Assembly (NCBI GenBank): GCA_965233625.1
Contig: OZ247499.1
Span: 3,844,001 to 3,908,000 of the forward strand
Length of the DNA stretch: 64,000 bases
Direction of reading: 5' to 3'
Origin: G965233625 sp965233625
GTDB lineage: Bacteria > Planctomycetota > Planctomycetia > Pirellulales > Pirellulaceae
Made by a program: the position numbers and the translations under genes. Of the stretch, positions 1 to 8,891 are shown one piece after another. Within the stretch, counting starts at the first letter, position 1, and each line of letters opens with the position of its first letter. The notes beneath the pieces were generated by a model. The model worked only from the letters and a program-made list of their open reading frames with translations, searched no databases and had not been told where the DNA came from.

Positions 1-492
1 AAAACGAATGTGGCGGGTCTGGCAAATGTGCATGCACGCAACGTCGCATTGGGTAGTGAATCAGGCGCACAGAAGATGCACCTGACAAGCCGCGTTACCT
101 GCTCTTCGCTGTGTGGCATTGATGAGACAGAGGCTGGTGAACTTTTCAGCGGAGAGATTTCAGAAGTCGATACCCACACCGTCAAGGTCGGGCGTCTGGA
201 TGATGAGATCCCTGAAGACGAAAACGTCATGCTGCTGAAGCTGGACGTGCAAGGCTACGAACTTCAGGTGCTCGGCGGCGCCGCCCGCACGTTGCAGCGC
301 ACCGCCGTGGTGCTGGTGGAAATGCAGAATCATGGCGCCTACCGCAATGCGGCCCACTATTACGAAGTGGACGACCTGCTTCGCAACAGTGAATTCCAGC
401 TGTTTGACGTTGTGCCATCTATCCGCCGGAATCATCAGCTGTGCGAATGGGACGCCATCTACGTGCGCCGCACACACATTCAAGCAAATTAG
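1..492 (+). CDS. FkbM-family SAM-dependent methyltransferase, C-terminal part (5' end outside window)
   Basis: The reading frame is open from base 1, so the gene starts before the window and only about 163 C-terminal residues are visible. The segment LLKLDVQGYELQVLGG followed by AVVLVEMQ is the hallmark of FkbM methyltransferases: an acidic/aromatic strand, then a conserved EMQ strand. Family members O-methylate sugars or natural products using S-adenosylmethionine and are common in surface-polysaccharide clusters. The following genes are all sugar or glycan genes on the same strand, which fits O-methylation of a glycan. The acceptor is unknown. The GTG at position 10 is only the first start-like codon in the visible part and is not a credible true start. 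Confidence 0.8.
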   Translation, partial: KTNVAGLANVHARNVALGSESGAQKMHLTSRVTCSSLCGIDETEAGELFSGEISEVDTHTVKVGRLDDEIPEDENVMLLKLDVQGYELQVLGGAARTLQRTAVVLVEMQNHGAYRNAAHYYEVDDLLRNSEFQLFDVVPSIRRNHQLCEWDAIYVRRTHIQAN

Positions 493-540
493 CTGTAAGA
501 CAAGTTCACAGGCTAATAATTTCCTGGAATAAGATTCCCT

Positions 541-1419
541 ATGATTACACTGTTCACAACGGCAAGGTCGCTTGTACGCGGATCGAGCATCCTGCAATAC
601 AACGCGATAAGAAGCTGGCTCGCCGCCCCGGTGGATGTGCAGGTTCTTGTCATCGGTAAGTGTGAAAACGGCGAAGCCGCGGCGAAGGAACTGGGAATAA
701 CCTATCTGCCTGAATGCGATACGGACCCGAATGGCGTACCCCTGATTGGTTCGTTATTTGAGGTTGCCCAGCAGCACGCCAGTAATGATCTACTATGTTA
801 TCTGAACGCCGATATTATATTACCGGCTAAATTCTATAAGACGCTGCGCGACATTCAGAACCGCCGCCGTGAATTCCTGGTGGCCGGTCAGCGGATGGAT
901 GTTGATGTCGACCGCGAGTTTGAATTTTCTGACCGCTGGGATAAGAGTTTCACCCTGCAATTTGGCCAAGGCGAAATTCATCCACCCGCCGGAAGCGATT
1001 TCTTTGCATTCCCCAAGGGGCAATACGGCGAAGGTGAAATTCCTTTCATGAAGGTCGGCCGGCCCGGCTGGGATCTGTGGATGATTTACAACGCCCGCAA
1101 GCGGTTCATCCCGGCGATTGATATCTCGAACGATGTAAAAGTCATCCATCAGAATCATGACTATTCCCACCGGATACCGGACGAGGAACTGTACTGCAAT
1201 CTGGTGCACTTGCCTGCAAACCGGGACTATCTGTTTACGCTGGCAGCATGTGACTTCACCTATAGAGACGGCGTCTTTAGCGGCAACAAGGCCCGCGGAG
1301 ACATCATTACCTATGTCAAAACGCAGAAGGTACTAGAGCAGCAATACTCGGCGGCAGATCAGTTACAGAACGTGGCAGCCAGAATTGCCCGTTTCCTCAA
1401 AGGGTCTAAAGCTGCCTAA
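541..1419 (+). CDS. Putative GT-A-type glycosyltransferase
   Basis: A 292-residue protein with an N-terminal Rossmann-like start (MITLFTTARS) and a central LLCYLNADIILP segment. This resembles the nucleotide-sugar-binding strand and DxD-like metal motif of GT-A glycosyltransferases. The C-terminal half is rich in aromatic and charged residues and includes a short DLWMIYNARKRF segment. It lacks the classical GT2 signature, so the family is uncertain. It sits 48 bases after the FkbM gene and 48 bases before a sugar epimerase, consistent with a glycan operon. The ATG start has only a weak purine-rich stretch upstream. It could also be a glycan-related protein without transferase activity. Confidence 0.5.
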   Translation: MITLFTTARSLVRGSSILQYNAIRSWLAAPVDVQVLVIGKCENGEAAAKELGITYLPECDTDPNGVPLIGSLFEVAQQHASNDLLCYLNADIILPAKFYKTLRDIQNRRREFLVAGQRMDVDVDREFEFSDRWDKSFTLQFGQGEIHPPAGSDFFAFPKGQYGEGEIPFMKVGRPGWDLWMIYNARKRFIPAIDISNDVKVIHQNHDYSHRIPDEELYCNLVHLPANRDYLFTLAACDFTYRDGVFSGNKARGDIITYVKTQKVLEQQYSAADQLQNVAARIARFLKGSKAA

Positions 1420-1467
1420 GACACAACGATCTACCGTCAACATGCGAAACTCTGCGGAGCAGATACG

Positions 1468-2391
1468 ATGACGGTTGCGCTGGTAACAGGCGCCGCCGGA
1501 TTTATCGGTTCGCACTTAACCCGCCGGTTGTTGGGTGAAGGTGTTGAGACGGTTTGTCTGGTTCGGTCTGAGGCAAGCGTTCAGAAGCTGCCTGATGGCG
1601 CGAAGGCGATCCGCACAACTGGCAGCGACGCAGCATCTGTTGCAGAAGCTCTTGGCGGCGTCCAGCCGGAATTAGTCTTCCATCTGGCGGCCAGCGGCGT
1701 GTTCGGCGGCAATGAAACGCAGCAGCAGACGATTCTGGAGAACGTCGCCTTAACCACTTCGCTGGTCACTGCGGCGGCGGACTGGCCGCTACGATGTTTC
1801 TTTCATACCGGCACATATTCTGAATATCAGGACTGCGGCAACAAGATCCTAAGTGAAGACTCTCCCCTTGTTGCGGAGTCTGTGTATGGTGCATCGAAAT
1901 CTGCGGCGTATATCTGCGGGCGAGCGTTGGCCAGCGCGTATGGTGTGCCGTTTGTGAATCTACGGCTGTTTGCGGTGTATGGGGCCGGCGAAGCGCCGCG
2001 CCGTCTGCTTCCTTACCTTGCCACCCAGTTGTCGGCAGGAGAGCCAGCAGCTTTATCGCCGGGTGATCAGCAACGGGATCTGGTCTATGTAGAAGACGTG
2101 GTTGAGGCGATGTGGGTCGCGGCAAATACGCCTGAGATTGCCGCAGCGCCGGCATACAACGTGTGCACGGGAAAACCCACCACCGTCAAACAGGTCGGGC
2201 AAATGCTGGCTGAAAAGCTAAAGGCGCCGCCGGAACTGCTGCAATGGGGCGCCAGGCCGCATCGCGACACAGAGCCCATGAAAGCCATCGGCGATAATTC
2301 GCTGCTTTACCAGACAACCGGCTGGTCGCCCCGGATCATGCCCGAAGAAGGCGTCTCGCGGTTCGTAGAGTGGTGGCTGACGACCCGTTAA
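1468..2391 (+). CDS. NAD(P)-dependent nucleotide-sugar epimerase/dehydratase/reductase (extended SDR)
   Basis: A 307-residue extended short-chain dehydrogenase. The N-terminus has the NAD-binding GxxGxxG pattern (VTGAAGFIGSHL). The active-site pair appears as VYGASK (Tyr-x-x-x-Lys), and FHLAASG is the usual strand-4 motif. The C-terminal substrate region includes YNVCTGKPTTVKQV, common to nucleotide-sugar epimerases. A GGAG Shine-Dalgarno lies shortly before the ATG. Because the cluster also makes CDP-4-keto-6-deoxyglucose, this enzyme could be the ketoreductase that finishes a CDP-deoxysugar (abequose/paratose synthase type). A UDP- or GDP-sugar epimerase is equally possible from motifs alone. 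Confidence 0.8.
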   Translation: MTVALVTGAAGFIGSHLTRRLLGEGVETVCLVRSEASVQKLPDGAKAIRTTGSDAASVAEALGGVQPELVFHLAASGVFGGNETQQQTILENVALTTSLVTAAADWPLRCFFHTGTYSEYQDCGNKILSEDSPLVAESVYGASKSAAYICGRALASAYGVPFVNLRLFAVYGAGEAPRRLLPYLATQLSAGEPAALSPGDQQRDLVYVEDVVEAMWVAANTPEIAAAPAYNVCTGKPTTVKQVGQMLAEKLKAPPELLQWGARPHRDTEPMKAIGDNSLLYQTTGWSPRIMPEEGVSRFVEWWLTTR

Positions 2392-2512
2392 GCGCGGCCT
2401 TTGCTCTCTGGTTGTCCTGACTGGGAGCAGCATTGGTGTTGACCTTATGGCTGCAACGCCAGTACAGTCCGGCCCGCACTCCGTAGCCTGGAAAAAGTAA
2501 CGGCAGACAGAA

Positions 2513-4432
2513 ATGAAAAGTGTCCGCGAAAAGTTGCGTCGCCTGGCTGGCAAAGCCAGTAGATACCTACGCAAAAGAAAGCTGCGGCAGCAATTTAAGC
2601 GGCCGGGGCAACCTCTGACACTCAGTGACGCTGCACGCGACGACGGCGTGATTGTGCTGTTCGCACCCGAAGCCAGCGGACCTTCCTTTGTCACCATGTG
2701 TATGGTGGGAAAGATTCTTCAGGAGGCAGGGCACAAGGTTGTTTTGACGCGTTGCTTCAGCAGTTTCCGCCGTTGCAGCGTGATGGACTCGCAGAACCTA
2801 CCATGCCCTCCACCTGCAAAAGCCCTGGAGAAAACGTGCATGTCCTGCGCCGCACGCTCTGAGGCCGATACGGATAAGTACGGTTTGCCAACCGTGGATC
2901 TGCGTGCCTACGGCGCGGTGGATATCGATGAGACGATCGACGGAATCATGGCCCAGGCGCCCGCAGACCTGCTTGATTTTGAATACGACGGTTTTCCGTT
3001 CGGCCGTTTGTGTGCGTTTGATCTGGTTGTCACCAAGAAGTGCGATTCGCCAGAGCAACTCAACCGCCTGCATCGCGAAACCTGGATGGCGTACATCCAC
3101 AGCGCGGTGAAGGGCTACATGCTGCTGGATCAGCTGTGCGCCGCAGTTCCCGTGAAGCGGATCATCCGTTTTGAAGAATACAGCCTGCCGTTGATGACGC
3201 GGTTTGTCGCCGAGAAGCACGGCTTCCCGGCGTACGCTTTGACCGTCGGCAACCACCTTAGCGGCGACCGGCGGCGTTACGTCATCCACGATTCCACCTC
3301 GTACGCATTCCTGCGTGGCGTTGCCGCGGCCTGGCCGCAGTGGCGTGACCTGGCTTTAACACCGTCGCAGGTGCAGGAAGTGTCTCAAGGGTTGCTCGTG
3401 AATATGAGCGGCCGTGGATCTCACATCTATTCCGACGGCAAGTCGACGGGCGCAGATCTGCGCACAGAGCTTGGCCTTTCAACCTCTAAGAAAATCCTTG
3501 TCGCCTACACGAGCAGCCGGGATGAATACACCGGCGCCGAGTTTGCCGGCCGCTTCCGTGGCATCATCTTCGATCAGACTTCGGCATTCGAAACGCAGAT
3601 CGACTGGCTGCAGCACCTGGTGGATTTCGTTCGAGACCGCGACGACATTCAACTGGTCGTACGCGTGCATCCACGCGAGGGCAAACGTGGGCAGCGCGGC
3701 CCCTCGAACCATCTGGCTGAACTTCGTGAGAAGTTTGACAAGCCGCTTCCAAACTGCCTGTTTATCTGGCCGGAAAGCAAAGTCTCAAGTTACGATCTCG
3801 CAGAAATTACGGATCTCGCCGTCACAAGCTGGAGTTCCATCGCGATGGAACTGAGCCGTCTGGGCGTTCCTGTGTTGCGCAGCATGATGAAACAGCGGTT
3901 GGTTGTAGACGACTTTATGGAATTCGCAGACACGCCAGCTGAGTTTTCGGCGGCAATTCCCGAACTGATCCACCGTCAGGTCACGCAGGAGCAGATCGCG
4001 AGAGCCTACCGGTTTTATAACCTGCACTTTATTGAGCTGGGGCTGGACCTGGGCGACGTAATTCCGGCCGTCGATTGCAGCGAACTACCGCCCTTCAAAA
4101 TGCCTGCCGAAGGTCACTACGTGGAACAGGCCGTTGCAGGTGGGAAAACCGTTCTACAGCGCAACTGCGAGAAGCAGTCCGATAGGCAGACACCGCACAG
4201 CGGGCAGGAAGAAATTGAAGAACTACAACGTCAACAGGTGCGCATTATCTGCTATCTGTTAACGGGCGACGCCGACGATCATTCGGTTGCCATCAAGAGC
4301 GTCGAAGACGGCGTGATTATCTTTGACCATCAGGGTCAGCAGAAAACCAAGTATTCGCCCATGGTCGCCCGCCTGTCGCGGCTGAACCAGCAGGCAGACA
4401 TTCACGACGCAGCGTTCCCACGTTCTGCGTAA
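2513..4432 (+). CDS. Large GT-B-like surface-carbohydrate/capsule biosynthesis protein
   Basis: A 639-residue soluble-looking protein with a basic N-terminus (about residues 1-35). After residue 40 comes a Rossmann-like segment, then a Cys-rich patch (residues ~80-112: RCSVMDS, CPPP, TCMSCAA). The second half contains VRVHPREGK and later AVTSWSSIAMELSRLGVPVL. This Ser-rich loop/Glu/Gly-Pro arrangement is typical of GT-B capsule enzymes (KpsS/LipB-like and related surface-carbohydrate proteins), where it binds the nucleotide-sugar donor. A C-terminal ~100 residue extension is of unknown role. The next gene starts 36 bases downstream. The donor and acceptor cannot be predicted; the Cys-rich insertion might bind a metal. 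Confidence 0.55.
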   Translation: MKSVREKLRRLAGKASRYLRKRKLRQQFKRPGQPLTLSDAARDDGVIVLFAPEASGPSFVTMCMVGKILQEAGHKVVLTRCFSSFRRCSVMDSQNLPCPPPAKALEKTCMSCAARSEADTDKYGLPTVDLRAYGAVDIDETIDGIMAQAPADLLDFEYDGFPFGRLCAFDLVVTKKCDSPEQLNRLHRETWMAYIHSAVKGYMLLDQLCAAVPVKRIIRFEEYSLPLMTRFVAEKHGFPAYALTVGNHLSGDRRRYVIHDSTSYAFLRGVAAAWPQWRDLALTPSQVQEVSQGLLVNMSGRGSHIYSDGKSTGADLRTELGLSTSKKILVAYTSSRDEYTGAEFAGRFRGIIFDQTSAFETQIDWLQHLVDFVRDRDDIQLVVRVHPREGKRGQRGPSNHLAELREKFDKPLPNCLFIWPESKVSSYDLAEITDLAVTSWSSIAMELSRLGVPVLRSMMKQRLVVDDFMEFADTPAEFSAAIPELIHRQVTQEQIARAYRFYNLHFIELGLDLGDVIPAVDCSELPPFKMPAEGHYVEQAVAGGKTVLQRNCEKQSDRQTPHSGQEEIEELQRQQVRIICYLLTGDADDHSVAIKSVEDGVIIFDHQGQQKTKYSPMVARLSRLNQQADIHDAAFPRSA

Positions 4433-4468
4433 ACCCATTTACCACCATCAGGCACGGAACCTGGACCA

Positions 4469-5482
4469 ATGCTTTCTCGCATCATAAAGCTGCTACGCAC
4501 AGCCTACGCGTTCGAAAAAAATCCTGTCTCCACCAACGAGCATCACAGCGAACTGGTGCAGCTGTTCTGCAAGACCAACGGCCGCTCGAACGATCTGATT
4601 CATCGCATGTTTCAGTTCATGCACGGCAAGCGGAAATACCCGGACGCCAAGGGCGTGCTGGGCGATTTGAACACGCAACAGGTCCGCGGTATGGCTTCAT
4701 CCATCCGCAAGGATGGCTACTACGTGTTCCCGAAGAAGCTGCCCGCGGCAATGCTCGCTCAGCTCAAAGACTTCGCGCTGCGCACGCCTGCCAGGCTGAA
4801 TCACCCTGTGGATGGGCAGATGGAACAGGCAACCATCGACCGCGCGAATCCGCAGGCACAGGGCTTCCGCTTTAACGAGCAGCAGACGCTGGAAATCCCA
4901 GCCATGCAAGAGCTACTTACTGACCATTCGCTGCTTTCGGTCGTGCAGGAATACCTTCAAGTGCGGCCGATGTATAGCTGCTCGCGGATGTGGTGGTCGA
5001 CCACCGTGCAGCCCAGCGGCTCGAAGGCGGATCTGCTTTCGCAGAAGTATCACTTCGATATGGAACGCGTGAAGTGGTTAAAGTTCTTCGTCTATCTGAC
5101 AGACGTTACAGCGGAGAACGGCGCCCATTGCTATGTAGCCGGTACGCACAAGGCAGGCTCGCAGGCGAAGAAATTCCGCAAACGCAACTACGCCCGCATT
5201 GATGATAACGAGATGATCGAGCAGTATGGCGCCGGCCGCATCCGCGAAATTACGGGAGAAGCGGGCACAATGTTTATTGCCGATACCCGCGGCTATCACC
5301 GTGGCAAACAGCTAACCCGCGACGACCGGCTGCTGCTGCAGATTGAATTCACCGGCAGCCTGTTCGGCTCGGAGTATTACGTACCAACGATGCCCGTCAA
5401 CTGCACGCCGCAGTTTGAACAACGTGTGGATTTACTGGGGCGGGAACTGGCGCCGGCAGTGCGGAAACTTAAGGCCGCGTAA
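4469..5482 (+). CDS. Phytanoyl-CoA dioxygenase (PhyH) family Fe(II)/2-oxoglutarate oxygenase
   Basis: A 337-residue protein. YHFDMERVKW (about residues 193-202) supplies the first iron ligands (HxD). A later ADTRGYHRGK segment (about residues 272-281) supplies the distal His and an Arg suited to 2-oxoglutarate binding. KFFVYLTDVTAENGAHCYVAGTH is the characteristic strand region of PhyH proteins. Members hydroxylate lipids, amino acids or sugar-derived compounds using Fe(II), O2 and 2-oxoglutarate. Its place inside a glycan cluster suggests oxidation of a sugar or of a small substituent on it; that is inference. The first ~70 residues have no recognised motif. Confidence 0.82.
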   Translation: MLSRIIKLLRTAYAFEKNPVSTNEHHSELVQLFCKTNGRSNDLIHRMFQFMHGKRKYPDAKGVLGDLNTQQVRGMASSIRKDGYYVFPKKLPAAMLAQLKDFALRTPARLNHPVDGQMEQATIDRANPQAQGFRFNEQQTLEIPAMQELLTDHSLLSVVQEYLQVRPMYSCSRMWWSTTVQPSGSKADLLSQKYHFDMERVKWLKFFVYLTDVTAENGAHCYVAGTHKAGSQAKKFRKRNYARIDDNEMIEQYGAGRIREITGEAGTMFIADTRGYHRGKQLTRDDRLLLQIEFTGSLFGSEYYVPTMPVNCTPQFEQRVDLLGRELAPAVRKLKAA

Positions 5483-5559
5483 TGCTGTCTGCTCCTTAGC
5501 GTAATTCTGGAATCAAAGGCTGCCGCCATTTTCTGCGGCACATTAGAAGGATCTTCGGT

Positions 5560-6603
5560 ATGTCACTGCTGGATGTTGTCGCCTGTCCGATCTGCGAGTT
5601 CGATGGCGAGATGCTGCCCGCCAGACACGTGAACCCCACGACGTTCGACGAGTGGTACACAGGTTTGGGGTTTGGGGATGAAAAGAACGAATGGAAAGCC
5701 TGCGGCCAGTGTGGCTTCGTCCACCTCAATCCGCGTCCATCGGTGGAGATGCTCAACGAATACTACGCCAAGGGCTTGTTCCGTTCGGAATATCCAAGCT
5801 GGATGGACGACCGGCAACGGTACATGCAGCACGCCGAGTCGTACTACCGCGCGAAGATTGAGTACACCATCAAGCACTCGGGATTAAAGACCGGCTCGAT
5901 CTTTGACTTCGGCTTCGGACACGGTGGCGTTCTGCAGCTCTTTCAGGAGGCAGGCTGGACTGCGAAGGGGATCGAACCCGATCCGGCTGTATTTGAGAAA
6001 ACCATCAGGATGCTGGATCTGGAAAACCTCGACTGCGGCATCTTCGACGCCAACTACACTGCGGCAGAGCAGGTGGATGTCGCCTTTAGTAACCACACCT
6101 TCGAGCACGTTGCGAACCTGCACGATGTGATGCGTGGGTTTGAAAAACTGGTGAAACCGGGCGGTCTGCTGGTCACGATTGTTCCGACCTACAACATGGC
6201 GCGGAGTCCGTTTGCCATTCAGAGCCTGGGCGTGGCGCACTATTCGTCCTTCACGCATCAGTCGCTGAATCAGTTGCTGGCGCACTACGGATTTGAAGAA
6301 GTGCACCATACTTACAACGGGTGGGAAACCGAAAAGTTTGACCTGTGGCACGTAGCACGCAACACGGGCAACCGGCGTGACCCATCTGAGTTCTACGAAG
6401 ATCCGCAAAAAGTGCAGCACTATCTAAACGTTACGATGCCGCGTCAGATCGCGATGCACTCGTTCAAAGACAAAGTTCAGGCCGGCGCCCACAAGCTGTA
6501 TCAGAAGCTGGGCCTGCGTAGCCTGGTTTCGCGGCTGGATGGCACGCGGGCCAAGCGGCTTGCTCTGCGTGAGAAACAGGACGAAGCCAGCCGCGCGGCT
6601 TAA
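5560..6603 (+). CDS. Class I SAM-dependent methyltransferase with N-terminal zinc ribbon
   Basis: A 347-residue methyltransferase. The N-terminus has two cysteine pairs (CPIC at about residue 10, CGQC at about 47), a likely zinc ribbon. The SAM-binding fold follows: IFDFGFGHGG is motif I, GIEPDP the acidic motif II loop, and FSNHTFEHV the post-motif region, as in Methyltransf_23 proteins. A clear AAGGAT ribosome-binding site precedes the ATG. Zinc-ribbon methyltransferases are frequent in deoxysugar clusters, where some act as C-methyltransferases on 4-keto sugars, but this protein lacks the second C-terminal domain of the classic sugar C-methyltransferases. Small-molecule or glycan methylation is as far as the sequence supports. 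Confidence 0.78.
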   Translation: MSLLDVVACPICEFDGEMLPARHVNPTTFDEWYTGLGFGDEKNEWKACGQCGFVHLNPRPSVEMLNEYYAKGLFRSEYPSWMDDRQRYMQHAESYYRAKIEYTIKHSGLKTGSIFDFGFGHGGVLQLFQEAGWTAKGIEPDPAVFEKTIRMLDLENLDCGIFDANYTAAEQVDVAFSNHTFEHVANLHDVMRGFEKLVKPGGLLVTIVPTYNMARSPFAIQSLGVAHYSSFTHQSLNQLLAHYGFEEVHHTYNGWETEKFDLWHVARNTGNRRDPSEFYEDPQKVQHYLNVTMPRQIAMHSFKDKVQAGAHKLYQKLGLRSLVSRLDGTRAKRLALREKQDEASRAA

Positions 6604-6751
6604 GTTGCGGTAACAGACTGGACTTGTGGTAATCCGGCGACTTCTGTAGAAACGCGTAGACAACGGGAATGCTGGCATGGATTGCGGGCAACCCTCTGGC
6701 AGCTTTGCCGGTGCTTTCAATGTTTCGCTACCTCTCAGTAGAGTGAATCGC

Positions 6752-7837
6752 ATGGATGCGGATTTCTGGGCCAACCGTCGTGTGCTCGTGACCGGACACA
6801 CGGGTTTTAAGGGTAGCTGGCTGTCGCTTTATCTGAATCTGCTGGGCGCCCGCACCACGGGCCTGGCGCTCGATCCGCCAACCGATCCCAGCTTGTACGA
6901 AACCGCAGACGTGCGTCGCACGCTGCAAGACAGCTACACGACCGATGTCCGCGACGCGAACGCAGTGCAGCAGGTGCTGGAAGCGTCGCAGCCCGAAGTG
7001 GTGTTCCATCTGGCAGCCCAACCGCTGGTGCGGGAGTCTTACAACACGCCGCTGGAAACGTACGAAGTTAACGTCATGGGCGTGGCCAACGTGCTGGAAG
7101 CCGTGCGGCACACGTCATCGGTGCGGTCCGTCGTGGTCGTCACCAGCGACAAGTGTTATGAAAACCGCGAGTGGCTGTGGGGCTATCGCGAAGATGAGCC
7201 GATGGGCGGACACGATCCGTACAGCAGCAGCAAGGGATGTGCAGAGCTGGTCGCAGCTTCTTACCGGCGGTCTTTTTTCACCAGCGGCGAAGTGGGCATT
7301 GGCACCGCGCGGGCCGGCAACGTGATTGGCGGTGGAGACTGGGCGGCCGACCGGCTGGTGCCCGATATTCTCCGCAAGCTGCACGAAGGTGAAACCATCG
7401 ATATCCGCAACCCGCGGGCCGTCCGTCCCTGGCAACATGTGATGGAGCCTCTGCGTGGTTATCTCATGCTGGCCAAGAAACTATTCTTCGACCCCGAACG
7501 GGCGCAGGGCGCCTGGAACTTCGGGCCGCAGCAGGACGATGTCATCTCCGTCGGCGCAATGGCTGACCTGGCCGTGAAGATCTGGGGCAGTGGCGCCTGG
7601 ACCCATCCGCCGCAGACCGAAGCACCGCACGAAGCGACGCTATTGAATCTCGACTGCAGCAAAGCCAATTACAAACTTGACTGGCGTCCACAGATGAACG
7701 TGGAACAGGCGCTCACGGCCACCATCGAGTGGAGCCGCGCCGCGCACAGTGGCGTTGACATGCAGCAGTTCACCACCAGCCAGATTGCCGCTTACGCGGG
7801 CATATCCACCGGCAATGGCCGCAACGCTGCCGCCTAA
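6752..7837 (+). CDS. rfbG: CDP-glucose 4,6-dehydratase
   Basis: A 361-residue extended SDR enzyme converting CDP-D-glucose to CDP-4-dehydro-6-deoxy-D-glucose, the branch point for 3,6-dideoxyhexoses and other CDP-sugars. The N-terminal VTGHTGFKGSW variant of the NAD-binding loop is specific to this subfamily. Other family marks are VVVTSDKCYENREW, the catalytic YSSSK within DPYSSSKGCAEL, and NVIGGGDWA. A longer frame opens at 6677, but the extra 25 residues do not look like the family N-terminus, so the ATG at 6752 is preferred. The next gene encodes the enzyme that supplies its substrate, supporting the assignment strongly. Confidence 0.93.
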   Translation: MDADFWANRRVLVTGHTGFKGSWLSLYLNLLGARTTGLALDPPTDPSLYETADVRRTLQDSYTTDVRDANAVQQVLEASQPEVVFHLAAQPLVRESYNTPLETYEVNVMGVANVLEAVRHTSSVRSVVVVTSDKCYENREWLWGYREDEPMGGHDPYSSSKGCAELVAASYRRSFFTSGEVGIGTARAGNVIGGGDWAADRLVPDILRKLHEGETIDIRNPRAVRPWQHVMEPLRGYLMLAKKLFFDPERAQGAWNFGPQQDDVISVGAMADLAVKIWGSGAWTHPPQTEAPHEATLLNLDCSKANYKLDWRPQMNVEQALTATIEWSRAAHSGVDMQQFTTSQIAAYAGISTGNGRNAAA

Positions 7838-7901
7838 AAGTTTGCACACCCAGACCACCCGAACGCCCATCCGTCCGAGACTCCCACGACGAGGCACGAC
7901 C

Positions 7902-8756
7902 ATGACCTTAGCCACCCATTCAGCCAGCCACGAAGCGCCTCCCGCCATCATCCTTTGCGGCGGTCAAGGAACACGCATCCGCGACGTTACCGAAATGCTG
8001 CCCAAACCGATGGTGCCCGTCGGACCGCAGCCCATCGTCTGGCACATTATGAAGACCTACGCCGCCTTCGGCGTTCGGCGGTTCATTCTCTGTCTGGGTT
8101 ACAAGCGCGAAGCCTTCATCGATTACTTCCTCAACTATCGTTCTCGCGCCACAGACCTGACCGTAAAACTCGGCCAGAACGAAGTGGTCTATCACGGCGA
8201 TCATTGCGAAGACGATTGGGAAGTAACACTGGCTGACACGGGCGAAGACACCATGACCGGCGGCCGTGTCGCCCGCGCTGCTCGTCACCTGAAGCCGGAA
8301 GACAAGCACTGCTTTATGACCTACGGCGACGGTCTGGCGGATCTCGATATCGGCGCGTTGTATCAGCAGCACCTTCGCAAAGACAAATCGCTGACGATCA
8401 GCGTTGTCAGCCCGCGTAGCCGCTTTGGCGAAGTGGACATTCACGATGGCGACGTCCGCTCTTTCAAAGAGAAGCCGCAGGTGGATGATGGTTTTATCAA
8501 CGGCGGCTACATGGTGCTCAAACGCGAATTTATCAACCGCTATCTTTCTACGGATAGCTCGCTGGTGTTCGAGAAAGATCCGATGTGCACCGCAGCCAAG
8601 AACGGCGATATGGCTGCGTACACGCATCGCGGATTCTGGGAATGCATGGACACCGCCCGCGAGCATCAGATGCTAAACAAACTTTGGGATAGCGGCGCCG
8701 CCCCATGGACGTCCGCCTGGGCGCCAGCGAATTCCCAGCAGAAAAAGGCCGCTTAA
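7902..8756 (+). CDS. rfbF: Glucose-1-phosphate cytidylyltransferase
   Basis: A 284-residue sugar nucleotidyltransferase forming CDP-glucose from CTP and glucose-1-phosphate. Near the N-terminus, CGGQGTRIRD followed by KPMVPVG is the nucleotide-binding signature of the cytidylyltransferase type. YGDGLADLDI, the metal/sugar region, and a C-terminal THRGFWECMDT also fit RfbF. The ATG at 7902 has a GAGG Shine-Dalgarno; an upstream in-frame start at 7749 would overlap rfbG and add 51 unrelated residues. Order here is dehydratase then cytidylyltransferase. No RfbH-type 3-dehydrase is seen in the window, so either the pathway does not make a 3-deoxy sugar or that gene is elsewhere. Confidence 0.93.
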   Translation: MTLATHSASHEAPPAIILCGGQGTRIRDVTEMLPKPMVPVGPQPIVWHIMKTYAAFGVRRFILCLGYKREAFIDYFLNYRSRATDLTVKLGQNEVVYHGDHCEDDWEVTLADTGEDTMTGGRVARAARHLKPEDKHCFMTYGDGLADLDIGALYQQHLRKDKSLTISVVSPRSRFGEVDIHDGDVRSFKEKPQVDDGFINGGYMVLKREFINRYLSTDSSLVFEKDPMCTAAKNGDMAAYTHRGFWECMDTAREHQMLNKLWDSGAAPWTSAWAPANSQQKKAA

Positions 8757-8798
8757 TCCCTTGCGGCAGGGCCGAAGGGTGAGAGGGCGCCTTGAGAA

Positions 8799-8876
8799 CC
8801 GTAGGGCAGGCGCCTGCCTGCCGATGGACAGGTACGCCACCACGCCGGATGTCAGGCAGGCGCCTGGCCAACCGGT
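8799..8876. repeat. Dispersed palindromic element, copy A
   Basis: The intergenic stretch carries two half-sites, each built on the palindrome GGCGCC. The left one begins CCGTAGGGCAG and contains a perfect 14-base palindrome at 8805-8818. The right one is at 8850-8868 (TGTCAGGCAGGCGCCTGGCC region). They lie about 51 bases apart. The same arrangement with nearly identical half-sites and a different centre occurs at 33228-33303, so this is a repeated element, REP- or MITE-like. It sits between rfbF and the exostosin gene. Confidence 0.75.
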
Positions 8877-8891
8877 TCAAGCTGTTTCAAC

